This document shows positions 12,570 to 23,560 of a stretch of DNA of 64,000 nt, in pieces. Position numbers and translations under genes: made by a program. Below the pieces are notes generated by a model that did no database searches, was not told the DNA's origin, and worked only from the letters and a program-made list of their open reading frames with translations. The stretch's first letter is position 1. Each line of letters starts with the position of its first letter. This DNA is from Hydractinia symbiolongicarpus (Eukaryota > Cnidaria > Hydrozoa > Anthoathecata > Hydractiniidae). The DNA lies in contig NC_079875.1 of NCBI RefSeq assembly GCF_029227915.1, forward strand, positions 19,771,001 to 19,835,000, read 5' to 3'.

Positions 12570-12890
12570 ACAACATCGCCATACCAAACGTCCGCTATAC
12601 AACATCTCTGCTGTACAACCCGTCCGCTATACAACATCTCCGCTATACAACCTTCCCGTTATACAACATCCCTGTTATACAACATCCTGCTATACAACCT
12701 TACCGTTATACAACATGCCCGCTACACAACATCGCTATACAAAACTTCCGCTAAACAACACGTCTGCTATACAACATGACTTCGCTATACAATGTCTCCT
12801 ACATATGCAAGTGTCCGCTATACAACAAGTCCGCTACATTACATGTTTGCCACGTAAGCAGATGTCCGCTATAACATTTCAGTTATAGAA
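12570..12890. repeat. Short degenerate tandem repeat of CCGCTATACAACAT type, about 15 bp
   Basis: Roughly twenty variants of CCGCTATACAACAT follow one another (CCGTTATACAACA, CTGCTATACAACA, CCGCTACACAACA). All three forward frames give artefactual proteins rich in YTT and YN. Together with the 41-bp minisatellite it looks like a greatly expanded subterminal repeat array of a DNA element, since the word CCGCTATA also occurs in the repeat near 15340. No terminal repeats were located. Confidence 0.8.
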
Positions 12891-12899
12891 AATTTTCCC

Positions 12900-13433
12900 T
12901 GTATTATGATAAACATGATATATTACAACATGGTCACGCGCAGATAAGTTATTCTAATAATAATAAACTTTGTTCAGAATGTATAAGGCATAACAATTTA
13001 CAATTTAGATAAATAATGTATTTATATTAAATAACATATATCAGATTCTTTGATGTTTCCGAACGTGTTTTTACAGTGGCCAACTAACATTAATTTTTTA
13101 ACGTTGTTCCTTAAGCGCTTTTTTATAAATTTTTTATTTGAAGTCTGGGCCGAGTTGTAAATTTTCGAAAACATTTGTTTTTCTTCAACTAAGTGGGTGT
13201 TTATCTGCAGTAAGGTGGTCCGGCTAAGTGGACTGACTCGCTCAGGCAGACTGATGTTTTTTTACATGTGAGTGCAAAATCATGATAATTTTATATAAAT
13301 ATCTTGCCAAATGGAGAGTTAATAAACAAGTCTTTCCTTTGTGGCTGTGTGGTATTTCGACTTGCAATAACAATGATTTACATTGTTATTTTCAGCATTC
13401 CTGTTCACATACAACGTAATAACAAAGAGTTAC
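12900..13433. other. No supported gene
   Basis: AT-rich spacer between the tandem repeats and the MITE. No open frame with recognisable motifs. Confidence 0.5.
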
Positions 13434-13435
13434 TA

Positions 13436-13859
13436 CCTTAAGTGGATATATTTTGGCGAGGTTTAATTTTGGCGCATTTCGGCGGAATTCGCCAAATTAA
13501 ATATCCGTCAAAATTTTGTTAACTGACAACTCGCTAATTTAAATACTCGTCAAATTTAACATAATTTACCGTTCGCCAAATTAAATCTCCGCCAAATTTA
13601 AAAAAAAATACGTTTTTTTTTTTTAATTAAGAAAAAAAACGAGCGTTTTTTATATTCACAACAAGTTTTATAAATAAAATTCATTTCTTTGTGTCATTCG
13701 CCAAATAAATCCCCGCCAAAATAAACATTTTTTTGTATTCGCCAAATTAAATCCTCGCCAAATTTTATAAAATTTATCATTCGCCAAATTAAATCCCCGC
13801 TAAATATTTTTTTGGTCATTCGCCAAATTAAACACTCGCCAAAATTTATCCACTTAAGG
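13436..13859. mobile_element. MITE with CCTTAAGTGG ends and TA target duplication
   Basis: The left end CCTTAAGTGGATA-TATTTTGGCGAG and the right end CTCGCCAAAATTTATCCACTTAAGG are inverted repeats of about 25 bp, flanked by TA on both sides (13434-13435 and 13860-13861). The interior is a non-coding series of the word CGCCAAATTAAAT in several spacings. At 424 bp with a TA duplication it fits a non-autonomous element of the Tc1/mariner/pogo group. No autonomous partner is visible in this window. Confidence 0.85.
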
Positions 13860-14088
13860 TATTTGGAAAAAAAGCCATAAACAATTTCAGGATATATTGG
13901 GATGAAGAAAATTTTTGGGTCTAAAATTTTAGGTTATTTAGGAGATGGTTTTTAGTCTGGCAAAGCATAACCCGCTGGTGAATTAACAGTATTAGCAAAA
14001 ATTGTCTTTATAACTCCGCAATAGCCTTGTTTCTGACCCCTAGCACACGGTAAAAGTAGACATTCCACGTTTATATACTCTCTTGCAT

Positions 14089-14981
14089 CTAATAAAAGTC
14101 ATCACTCTCAGCATCATATCGTATTAGCTTTTCGTCGATCTGCAAAGTATTTAAAAACTCTCCCATTTCAGGCTTTGCAACTGAAGCTAACGTTTTGTAA
14201 AGTACTTGAACAGCTTCTTGCGCTGTCTCTCTCCATCTCCGTGTTAGCGCTTCTAGATCTTTCACATTGTTCTAAAAAATAAAAAAAACTTTTCCACCAT
14301 ATACAGAAAATTTTGTTTATTCGCTATCTTAAAACAGAAAAAAACCTGAGGAACTGAATTCAACTTTTGAATTTGCATTACGCAGACTGCTATGGGCAGA
14401 ACTTTTGCTGAAGGAACAATAGCTGTCGTGCCACGCTCAAGGCAAGAAGAAACACCTAGTGGAAAGTTGAACTTAAAAGCAGCAGTTTTGGTGCCAAGTA
14501 CTTCCCGGTTCCTATTTAATCCGGGGAGGGAGTGACGTACTATACCGTAAGTGCTGACGTATTATAAGTACCAAGCCTATGAAAAGTTCTTGAGGGGGGG
14601 GGAGGGGGTGAATCTGCCTCTGGTCATAATATGCTCGAAAAACCCTGGACCAAATAGGGTTAACTGTTTAACATGTAAATACTATATAACTATATAATAC
14701 TATATAATAAACTGACAAAATAATAGCAATTACATCTGTTAGGTAAATAAAGGTTAAAAACATTTACTTACTTTGGCTCTATATGTTTTCACTAGATTCA
14801 GCTTCCTCAGCTCTTCTTCTCTTGCTTCTAGAATTGATCTTAACTTTTTCTTTTCTGCTTTCAACAAGTTTAATTGATCTTTGACACTAATTGTATTAAC
14901 AAGATTTTTCTCTATTTTGTTGTGCAACATTTCACTCTCATCTATGGTTGATGCTGTCATTCCTGTCATTTCACATGCATG
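14089..14981 (-). CDS. SFR1: SFR1/MEI5-like DNA recombination protein, last two exons
   Basis: Two minus-strand exons, 14981-14772 and 14271-14089, joined in phase 0 by an intron with donor GTAAGT (14771-14766) and acceptor TTTTTTAG (just right of 14271). The first encodes a coiled-coil segment (KDQLNLLKAEKKKLRSILEA, EEELRKLNLVK). The second starts NNVKDLEALTRRWRETAQEA, contains VLYKTLASVAK and ends LIRYDAESDDFY-stop. This layout, a coiled coil followed by L-x-K/R-W-R-x-x-x-QEA and a terminal L-[LI]-x-Y-D-x-E-x-x-D-F, is that of the C-terminal domain of SFR1/Mei5. That protein partners SWI5 to stimulate RAD51 (and DMC1 where present) in homologous recombination. The first exon begins after an acceptor TTATTTAG, so earlier exons must lie to the right; I could not identify them. 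It looks intact and is the best host gene here. Identification is from memory of the family, not from a search. Confidence 0.7.
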
Positions 14982-14984
14982 CTA

Positions 14985-16390
14985 AATAATAGACAAAACA
15001 ATATGACATAAAATACTGTCCACCTGCAAAGGTTAGTTCTCAAGTATGAAAAAAAAAACAGTTTCTTGATAACCAAACATACTGACAGGAGAAAACAGCA
15101 AGTTATGCTTTAAAAACTGATTTGGTTTTTGTTACTAATGCAGGGATGAGATCTTTACTATCACAAGATTTTGACAGTAAAAGTAGATATTTAATTTCCT
15201 TTAAATAGACGTTTGTGAATTGCGTGCATGACAAAGAGCACATGACAATCTTTACATATAAGAAATATATAACATGCACACCTCCAATATTGTATTTTAG
15301 ACCAGTCAGTATCCTCTCGTTAAGTGGGACACCAGATAAATAGGACACCCGCTATATAGTACGCTTTTCCTCCATCTCTTGAACTTCCTTGCCCTTTTAA
15401 ACCAAAAAAACTTTGCTTAAGTGAGACATTCAATGGAATGACTTCATATTTTTTCGAGACTGAAGACATTGCAATGATTCGAAAGAAAAAATTTGTAAAC
15501 AAAACAAACTTTTCTCGAGTTCTCTTTATGAGAATGCAGTCATGTCGCAGATGATGAGATATAGAAAGAGAAAAATTAAACACAATTACTTATCACTATA
15601 TTGTAATTATGAATTTAGCAATCCCTCTAAGTCTCTCAAAAAATCTCTCAATAACTGGGACAAATTGAGCTATTTATGTGATAAAAATTACACTTATGAT
15701 GAGATTCGCTTCAGTAGGACGCCCGCTAAGTAGTACATTTTTCCTCCGTGCCTTGATAGGCCGCGGGCTATGCAACAATATTGTTCATCGATATTTTATT
15801 CTAAAAGTTCATTGAAACAATGTTCTATATAAGAAAAAGTAGTGTTACCAACTCTGTAACCCGCAGTTTTTTCAAAAAATTACAATTATAATGACAATAT
15901 GGAATTGCTGAAAATTTTTTATGCCCACTGCGATTTTCAATTTGTAAAATATCGTTTTGAAAAAACTTTAGATATATTGCTGCTAGACAGGGTAGCAATA
16001 CTTCCAATTATAAAGCCTCTAGACTGCGGTTAAGGTTACAAAAAGATTTTCAAAGAGCGATGAGGACATAGATTCTACGTTTTTTAATATATAAAAAGCA
16101 GCATTTTCATTTTATTTTATTTTACTGGGTAGCATTAAGATCTTCGCTATGATCTTCTGTGACTTAACATTCTTAATATTATACTCCCTAAAATCATAAA
16201 ATGTTTAGGCAAGAATATAATAACTAATGACGACAAAATTTTGTCCATTTACAATTATAGCAGTAATTTATTACTAAAGTGTAAATCTTTATGATAAATA
16301 AATTACTCTGTGAAGCTTGTTTGAATTATTGGCATAATAAGTTACATTGCAGAAAAAGCTCTGGCGATTAACTAAAGTATTACTCAGTCC
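14985..16390. other. No supported gene; partial repeat at 15303-15770
   Basis: Upstream region of the SFR1-like exons; missing 5' exons may be hidden here or further right. At 15303-15365 and again at 15705-15765 the sequence carries GACACCCGCTATATAGTAC and GACGCCCGCTAAGTAGTAC, followed in both by TTTTCCTCC and CTTG. This is a direct repeat of an element end resembling those of the pogo-like families (CAGT... then words of GTTAAGTGGGACA type). No intact partner end was found. Confidence 0.4.
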
Positions 16391-16392
16391 AA

Positions 16393-16515
16393 AAGAAGTC
16401 AGTCAGCTGCCTCACGCTAAGTTCTAAAAAATCCTCATACGTTGTAAGAGCTGACAAGAAGTCAGTCAGCTGCCTCACAATAAGTTCTAAAAAATCCTCA
16501 TACGTTGTAAGCGGC
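16393..16515. repeat. Tandem duplication, 63-bp unit, two copies
   Basis: AAGAAGTCAGTCAGCTGCC begins at 16393 and 16456. Both copies continue with AAGTTCTAAAAAATCCTC and ATACGTTGTAAG, differing at only a few positions, so the duplication is recent. Confidence 0.9.
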
Positions 16516-17003
16516 ATAATTCGATCGTAAAAATATGTTTAAAGTTGAATAAATATATCCACTTCAGCGTTAAAATAATAATAAAAGACACTCAGTATCC
16601 CTACGTCCTACACGTGTATTTAATTGATATTTCCAATTCATTAATAGATCAAGGCAATACGCTTAAATAAATGTTGTCTGGTGCTTTCCCCTGTTACTTA
16701 GCTAAAAACATTACGAAGACCTAACCACGCTGTATATACAAAACTCGTTTCTTTTTCTGTGTTTTAAGAGAGTTTTCTACTACGGCATATAGGGTTCAAA
16801 GTTCAACTTGCACCACCGGGCTTCGAAAATCCATAATGGCGCATAATCTCCGAAATGGTCTAAACCCCAAGGCAAACTTCTTTTTATCTATTCTGCTCTT
16901 TTTGATGTCATTTAAGTTGTGTGTTTAAAACTCGCATTGTTTTTTTTTTCTTTGTTGTTTTGATAATTTATTTTTCTTACCAAGAACGTGGCGCCGTAGA
17001 TTG

Positions 17004-17355
17004 TGGCGCCGTAGATTAGTGGTTATAGCTTTCGTACTCTGTGCGGGAGACCGGGGTTCGATTCCTCTTGACGGCGATTCAACATGGGCGAGTGAATGTT
17101 ACCATAGCCCCGGGTTAACCCAAGCCATGTGAGGGAAATTGGGGAGATGGCACACTGTGTGGGCCGTTGGATGTTGCCGGGAGTTGTCTAGTAGAGCGTG
17201 GGCCCTACTAATTGGGTCTGCGTAGCTCAAAATGAGCATTAAATACTCTAAGACTCTCCATCTAAGCCATGGCCCCTCCTGGAAATAATAGACAGGGTAT
17301 ATCCCTCGATATTTGTGAGGCTAGCCATGTAAAATATGCACATCTATCTATCTAA
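17004..17355 (+). mobile_element. tRNA-derived SINE, copy 1
   Basis: The head starts GGCGCCGTAGATTAGTGG and contains a polymerase III A box (TAGATTAGTGG, 17012-17022) and a perfect B box (GGTTCGATTCC, 17055-17065). The tRNA-like 3' half, GCGGGAGACCGGGG, matches the pattern of tRNA-Asp. The body continues about 270 bp through CCGGGTTAACCC and TATATCCCTCG, and ends in a (CTAT)n tail. The word GGCGCCGTAGATT is duplicated at the very start (16989 and 17004). Two further copies lie at 17405-17763 and 26053-26421, both inverted. SINEs depend on a LINE for movement; the partner LINE is not identified. Confidence 0.85.
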
Positions 17356-17404
17356 CGTTCTTCTCCCATATCTTTCTGAAAGCATCAACTTCATCCCCAC
17401 TTGA

Positions 17405-17763
17405 AGATAGATAGATAGATAGATAGATGTGCATATTTTACATGCCTAGCCTCACAAATATCGAGGTATATACCCTGTTTATTATTTCCAGGAGGGGCCA
17501 TGGCTTAGATGGAGAGTCCTGGAGTATTTAATGCTCATTTTGAGCTACGCAGACCCAATTAGGGCCCGCGCTCTACTAGACAACTCCTGGCAACATCCAA
17601 CGGCCCACACCAGCGTGCCATCTTCCCAATTTCCCTCACATGGCTTGGATCAACCGAGGCTATGGTAACATTCACTCGCCGATGTTGAATCGCCGTCAAG
17701 AGGAATCGAACCCCGGTCTCCCGCACAGAGTACGAGAGTTTTAACCACTAATCTACGGTGCCA
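17405..17763 (-). mobile_element. tRNA-derived SINE, copy 2 (inverted relative to copy 1)
   Basis: Reverse-complement copy of the SINE at 17004-17355, beginning with a (GATA)n tail and ending in the head CACTAATCTACGGTGCC. It has about 20 scattered substitutions relative to copy 1 (for example the B-box neighbourhood is kept, but CCCGGGTTAACCC is changed). The two copies are tail to tail, separated by about 50 bp, so a transcript through both could fold into a hairpin of about 350 bp. Confidence 0.85.
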
Positions 17764-17769
17764 TAAAGA

Positions 17770-19600
17770 AGCCAGATTATTTTGCGAGCTTAAGTTTCAC
17801 TTTAGGAATAGATAACATTGTAGAGTTTTGACAAGTATTTTGACAATGGATAATAACTTTCTAGTTCTTCACAAATATTACAACCTAAACATTTCTCTAC
17901 AAATCCAAAAACAAAGCTCAAGTCCAAATCCAAATCCAGTAAGGTATTTTCAAAATCAAAAATCTCTCTCTAAAAATCCAAGTTCAAAATCCAATGCCAA
18001 TATCTTTATAATGCACAAAGCAGGTACACAATTTTAAATATCTAAATATAAAATGAAATTACCTTTAACCAAGCATTACTAATTACAACCTTATAGCTAG
18101 CTACAGTACAGTGTCCCAAAAGCATTTTTGGGAGACCTCTACCTAGCTAGCTAGCTAGCTAGCTAGTTTAAACGTGTTTAGGATATATTAAGTTGCCTTT
18201 ATTGTACAAAAAGAAATTAAAAGTACAAATAAGTGCATAATAAAAGCATCTTTCAAAATATATATCATAAAATTAGCATCACAAAGATAAAAACAGATAT
18301 CAAAAAGCAAAACTGCCTTGTTCAGGCTGTCCAAATATAAAAAGCCTAGTATTAATATTACTTCAACAATACTTCGTTGCACTCAACTTTCATAAAAAAG
18401 AAACGAGACGTTTTAGCATATTAATTTATTGAATATTATTGCTTGTGGTGTAGCGATATCCGTAAAGTTTTTTTTACCTGCGACATTGGTTAAGATTTAT
18501 ACATGACTGAAAACTTTTAATATTTAAAAAATTTAAGATATTTAAGATTTTAAAGTATATAAGCAATAAGTACATATTTATCTTTTTTTAATATCTTCCT
18601 TCTCGGCTAACGCACGGGCGATTAGCTTTTACAAAATCGGCCCTCTGATTTATATCATCACCAGATTGAAAATCTGAATTATTCAAAAAATCGTCTTGCA
18701 ACTTCTACATCGCTTTTAAAATTTTTAAACAACGATTTTGCAAAGTTTGGTTAAAATGTAAGCAGAAAGGCCTATCATATTGTAAATAATGATGGGAACG
18801 GAATTCTTTTTTGCCACGCTAATGACACGCCAACATAGAACGTAAATTTTCCTTTCTCGTTCTTTGTCTCCGCGCCATTAAAAAGAAGTGACATTCTTAA
18901 GTAAAGGGGCGGATAAAAGAAACTAAGAAATGGGCATTAAAAGACCACAAGGCGTTTAAGGGCGTTTTTTACTTAGCACATAAAATCCTATTTTAAAAAT
19001 ACATTAAAGCCAATATGAGGTCTATATATTAGCCAGTTTTATACTGAGATTTAAGCCGGTTTACTTAAAATGACATGTTTCATAAAGTAACTGGTTTGCA
19101 CAGTCAAAATTTTTGCACGCTTTAAAAAAAAAAATCTTGAGTGTTTTAGCCCTCTATTCAGGAGGCATTTTTTTAAGAACTACAAATTTTTGTATACCGC
19201 ACGGCTACTCTACGCTGAAGAGCATATTTCAATAGAATTTTGGTGACCAGCTGAATAAGAGTACCGTTTTATGAAAGCGTGTGTGAGAAAAAAAAGCAGA
19301 ATAAAATTTATACAAGACAACATAAAATTTTATTTTATTAAATATAAATTACATTTTTTAAGTGAATAAGCCATTTTCCGTTTTTATATAACTAACAAAA
19401 ATTTTATAACTAAGTGATTTTTATCTCACTAGTTCAAAAATAGTACGAAAGTTTTTCTGCACAATTTATCTGCATTCTAACTAGCTAAAAACACATTAGA
19501 AACATTACAAAATCTACTTCTACCTAAACACCATCCATCCATAAACAAAGTTCACCAGAAAATAGTATTTTTCGAGGTCTTTTAAAATAAACCATTATTT
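17770..19600. other. No supported gene; short (TAGC)n tract
   Basis: AT-rich. A run of TAGC units lies at 18141-18168. Between 17880 and 18010 the sequence is rich in CAAATCC/AAAATCC words. Open frames here have no recognisable motifs. Confidence 0.5.
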
Positions 19601-19603
19601 TAA

Positions 19604-20635
19604 GGTTACTGTAAAGGAAACAATTTTTTTTTTAGGTTTTTTGCAAAAAATTCATGACATACAGAAAAAAAATTCTCTTTCTAATGACATGTTTTATATT
19701 CTATGAAAATATATGGAACATCCCTTTTTTCTGGAAAAAGTCTTTTTAGAGGTGTTCACACCTTTACACCTTTGAAAAAATATGTGCAAAATGAGTAAAG
19801 CGTATTTTTTGTAAACATTATGCATAATATGGAACTCCCGTATAAAAATATGCATAATAATATTTTTTAGATAGTTTACTTTAACTATCGAATTAAAAAA
19901 AATCAAAGTTAAGGAATATGCATATGAGCTGTCTCTTGTAGACCTGACTTCTGTCTGTTAATAATTCTAAAGCGTGCACGCATATTCAGCATAAAGAAAT
20001 AGTTCGCACTTCTATCATCTTTCTGCATACTCAGTTCACACATTTTTATAACACCTACGAAAATCTTTAAAAACAAATATCTCGTTAGTAAATTTTCGCA
20101 TACATGCCTTTACGTTTGTGGTCTCTTTTTCCGAAAGCTTCCTATTGGCTCATTGAAATTTTCGGTAATGAAAAGCTGAATAAATTATGCGCAAAAGGTT
20201 CCCGGATTTTTTTTGTATAAATTACTGATTAGCGAATTAAGACGACAGAAAGAAAAAAATATGCATTTTTTTATTGGTTAAATATAATTACAAATAATTT
20301 AGTAACGACGTTGTTATATATAAAAAAAAAACAACCGGGAACCTTTTTGAATTTAATTTATGCTGAATATAATGGTGCGAAAACGAGAAATCTGCGACCA
20401 CGCGTTCGGAAAAAGAAGCCATTTTAAAATGTACGGTGAAAAAAAATTGGTGTGTGTTTATTTCATTATATTTTCGTTTTGAAAAATTACCATCTCACGA
20501 AAATAACACCATCAAAAAAGTCTTTCATCAGGCATTCAGAAACAAAAAAACATAAAAAAAATATAAAAGTATTGATAAATAATAAGGGTTTTTCTGAGAC
20601 TACTCATCAAGTGAGTTTTTTCCTTTACAGTAACC
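19604..20635. mobile_element. TTAA-flanked DNA element, non-autonomous
   Basis: The ends GGTTACTGTAAAGGAAA and TTTCCTTTACAGTAACC are perfect inverted repeats of 17 bp, directly flanked by TTAA on both sides (19600-19603 and 20636-20639). A TTAA duplication is typical of piggyBac and Kolobok superfamilies. The 1.03-kb interior has no transposase frame. It contains a second nested inverted repeat, with TTTACGTTTGTGGTCTC, AGGTTCCCGG and CCGGGAACCT arms between about 20110 and 20425, probably another MITE. Confidence 0.8.
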
Positions 20636-20639
20636 TTAA

Positions 20640-21795
20640 GCTAAAATCGTCGATTTAAAAAGAGCAGCTAATTCCACTTCACATCTGCTTTTAATTCGAA
20701 AATTCGCAGTGCCCGGCACAACAACTTTCTTTATCCAACTTAACTATGAGTAAAGCTTTAATAAAAGAAACGTCATGCGTTTTCTTTCTCCAGCTGACAA
20801 AAAAACTTGTGCAAACACCACACATGCTAGCTACGGCTTCAAAGTTTCATATTCAATTCAGCATGGGAATCTCTTCACAAGTCACTCGCAATAAATTTAT
20901 CAGGGGGTAGTTGTACAATTTTTTTCAAGTTCTTATTTTTTTGCTATTTTATGACCTTGATAACAAATCTTCAAAAGTAAATATATTGTTTATTATTTTA
21001 TTTTTGTCGCGAAAAACTATTGTGCGACGAAGTAAAGCATCATTTGTTTTTGTTTTAAACGGTTTTTAACGGTATTTTACAAGCCATTACCCCGTAATGA
21101 ATATTCTCGCCTTATTTGACTTACTTGTGTTGAAATTACGGGAGTTGGTTTATGCTTTTTACGGTCACATGTTACCATTTTTTATATTTTTCACCCCCTA
21201 ATACAACAAGTAAGTCGAAGTGCAGCGAGATTAAATTAGGGGGTATACGCTACAATTTTTAAAGTGAATTAAAGCAAATATCTGAATTTTTTGCCCCCTA
21301 ATAAAACAACATGCGAAATAAGTCGCAGGATAAATAAGCAGTTTCTTACGTATTACGCCATATCATTGATGAATATTCCCTCAACTATATAATACATGCA
21401 TGTGTGTATTATGTGTAGAAATTCTATAGAAATTCAACCCAGAACATATTACGAAAGCCACCCTGGAAGATATTTGTGCTTAAGCGAAATCCTTTTTTGA
21501 AATTACAACAACAAGGCTTTTGACAAAAATTAAGTACGTCCACCCGACTAGCTTGACATACCCTAAATCGCCACTGAAGTGGGGCTTGTGGTCGTTCTTC
21601 TTCCTCTCAGTCAGTTTGCCCCAGACTGACCCATTAAAAATGGAAATTTTTTATAAATCACACAATTATTATTGTTGTAACCTAACTTAAATATTAAACC
21701 AAGTTGTCCAAAAATACAACGCGATTTAAACGAATCGGAAATTCCCAACTTGGTTTAACTGCGAGTATCTTATTTATTCACTCACCTTGTGGTGT
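20640..21795. other. No supported gene
   Basis: AT-rich. Between 21190 and 21310 the word CCCCCTAATA[CA]AACAA occurs twice and its complement TTAGGGGG once, a decayed inverted repeat. No coding motif. Confidence 0.5.
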
Positions 21796-21800
21796 TCAAA

Positions 21801-22680
21801 ATGGCGGAACAAAAGCTTGACGAGCACAGAAAACGTTTTGAAGAATGGTTAGCTGAAGTGAAAATAAATACAAAATTTATTAGTCGTACTGATTTAGCGG
21901 AAGTAAAAAGATATTTATTGTCATGTCGTGAGGGAGGTGAATATTTAATCAGTCCAGTTATGAAGAAAAGAATAAACCGAAATCGGTTTACTATAGCAAA
22001 CTTCCCAAGCGAAGTGAATTGTGTATGCGTTTTAGATAGAGCGAAGGTAAGAGTAATTACATTGTACTTGGATTAAGAACAGGAGGCAGAACAATAAAAA
22101 AGTCATATTAGTTAACTTTGTTTATTACGATGGCACTGAAGGGTCACACTTCCATACAAAAAATTGAAACTTCTATACAAAAAATTGAAACTTCCATACA
22201 AAAAATTGAAACTTCTATACAAAAAATTGAAACTTCCATACAAAAAACTGAAACTTTTATAAAATCTCTCAAGGTTTTAGAAACGTTTTTGGAACTTCTA
22301 CAAAAAGTTTTTGAAACTTTTATAACACATTTTATTTTTTTCATAAATATATTCTGAAATAATTGGGTTATTGAAACATGCTCATGGGATTGAAATTAGT
22401 TTATCGACTCTTAAACGAAGACTCAGACAGCATGGCTTGAAACGTAGAGCTGTAGAGGGAAATCGTAATTCAAATCAGAATGGTAGTGGTTCCATCTTAG
22501 GTTATCGTAGAATGCGAGCAGCAATGATGTCTAGGTCAGTTATTTGCCGTCACGAAGACGTAAGATTGATAATAAAATCGTTAAACCCCGAAGGAGTAAT
22601 TCTTCGAAAAAACAGACGACTTCAAATATGTTTCGCAAGGGGCTAATTACGCACGGCACATTGACGGTCATGACAAATTA
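21801..22680 (+). pseudogene. Integrase-core (rve/DDE) protein gene, truncated
   Basis: Exon 1 (21801-22046) starts at ATGGCGG and encodes 82 residues, MAEQKLDEHRKRFEEWLAEV..., ending at GCGAAG|GTAAGA, a good donor. Exon 2 is readable from about 22337: YSEIIGLLKHAHG, IEISLSTLKRRLRQHGLKRR, LGYRRMRAAM, SLNPEGVILRKNRR. After a one-base frameshift near 22640 comes [14 protein letters not shown]. Many invertebrate and fish genes have HGI-x-IS-x-STLKRRL followed by an integrase core whose first catalytic Asp lies in H-I-D-G-x-D-K-L, so that Asp is present. The rest of the core is missing because a LINE fragment begins at about 22681. The intron holds a 21-bp minisatellite, and no acceptor AG was found ahead of exon 2. 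The original role (domesticated or transposon gene) is unknown. Confidence 0.6.
22147..22262. repeat. Minisatellite, 21-bp unit, about 5.5 copies
   Basis: ACTTC[CT]ATACAAAAAATTGAA is repeated head to tail with C/T alternating at one position from unit to unit, suggesting a 42-bp higher-order unit. It lies in the intron of the integrase-like gene. Confidence 0.95.
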
Positions 22681-23560
22681 GGATTTAATAGTCATTTTGT
22701 TATTATTCAGCCAGAGGTCGACTTGCGAAAGTTCTAACTCGACCTGGGAGACAAGGGTATTCAAGTTTTTATGAGACGAAATAATTATTGTATCATCCGC
22801 ATATAGATGGTGGTAGTTTGAATTGATGACAGATTTTAAGTCATCAATATACAAAAGAAAGAGCAGGGCCCCCAACACAGATCCCTGCGGCACCCCAAAA
22901 GCGTCTTCATGAAGCAGATCTGATCAAAGGCAGCATCTCTGATGCCAAAACACCATAGTTTTTTTAACAAAATTTTATGATCAACAGTGTCAAAAGCTTT
23001 TTTAAGGTCAATGAGCACAGCACAAGCAAAGTTATGTTGGTCGAGCTCAGTAAGAATAAAATCAGAGACATCGACTGCTGCAGTTTCTGTGGAAAAGAGT
23101 TTTCGAAATCCGGACTGTCTGTCATTCAGGAAGTTGTGCTCAGAAATAAAATAAGACATTTGCTCATGCACTAACTTTTCAAAAATTTTCATAGGAATTG
23201 GCAAAATGGAGATAGGCCGATAATTAGTAGGATCTGTTTTATTGCCACTTTTAAAAATAGGCGAGACGCTTTTAGTCTTCCAACATTTAGGTACATAACC
23301 AGTAAATAAAGATTTGTTGAAAAGACTTATAAATAAATACTTAAAACTGACGAACCTGCTTTTAGCAGTCGTGAACCAATTCCGTCCAAGCCTGTAGCTT
23401 TATTAAGTTTTAGTGAACTAATTATTTTTTCGACACTTTTGGTCTCAATACGAGCCCACCGAAAATCGTGTCCGCTAACAGGTGGATTAACATTAGTAGT
23501 GTCAGAAGAAAATTTAGAGGCTAGTTTGGCACCAACACTGACAAAAATTGTATGACCAGT
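22681..23560 (-). pseudogene. LINE reverse transcriptase fragment (Jockey/CR1-like)
   Basis: On the minus strand, in order: SLKLNKATGLDGIGSRLL, TNYRPISILPI, FLNDRQSGFRK, LIDLKKAFDTVDHKILLKK, then a deletion, [32 protein letters not shown] and [12 protein letters not shown]. These are RT motifs of a non-LTR retrotransposon including the catalytic D (LIDLKKAFD) and YADD. The stretch that normally joins FDTVDH...AAFDWI to PQGSVLG is missing and frames shift there. The left end stops inside the ORF rather than at a 3' tail, so the junction with the integrase exon arose by deletion or recombination. A sister fragment lies at 51480-51900. Confidence 0.85.

Noticed and set aside
12537-12888. Repetitive YTT/YN-rich frames
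   Set aside because: Three overlapping frames across a 15-bp tandem repeat; no start context or motif.
16393-16515. CRISPR-like repeat
   Set aside because: Two contiguous units of 63 bp with no spacers; a simple tandem duplication.
17004-17075. Functional tRNA gene
   Set aside because: A and B boxes are present, but the acceptor and anticodon stems pair poorly and the sequence continues into a SINE body with (CTAT)n tail; three copies share it.
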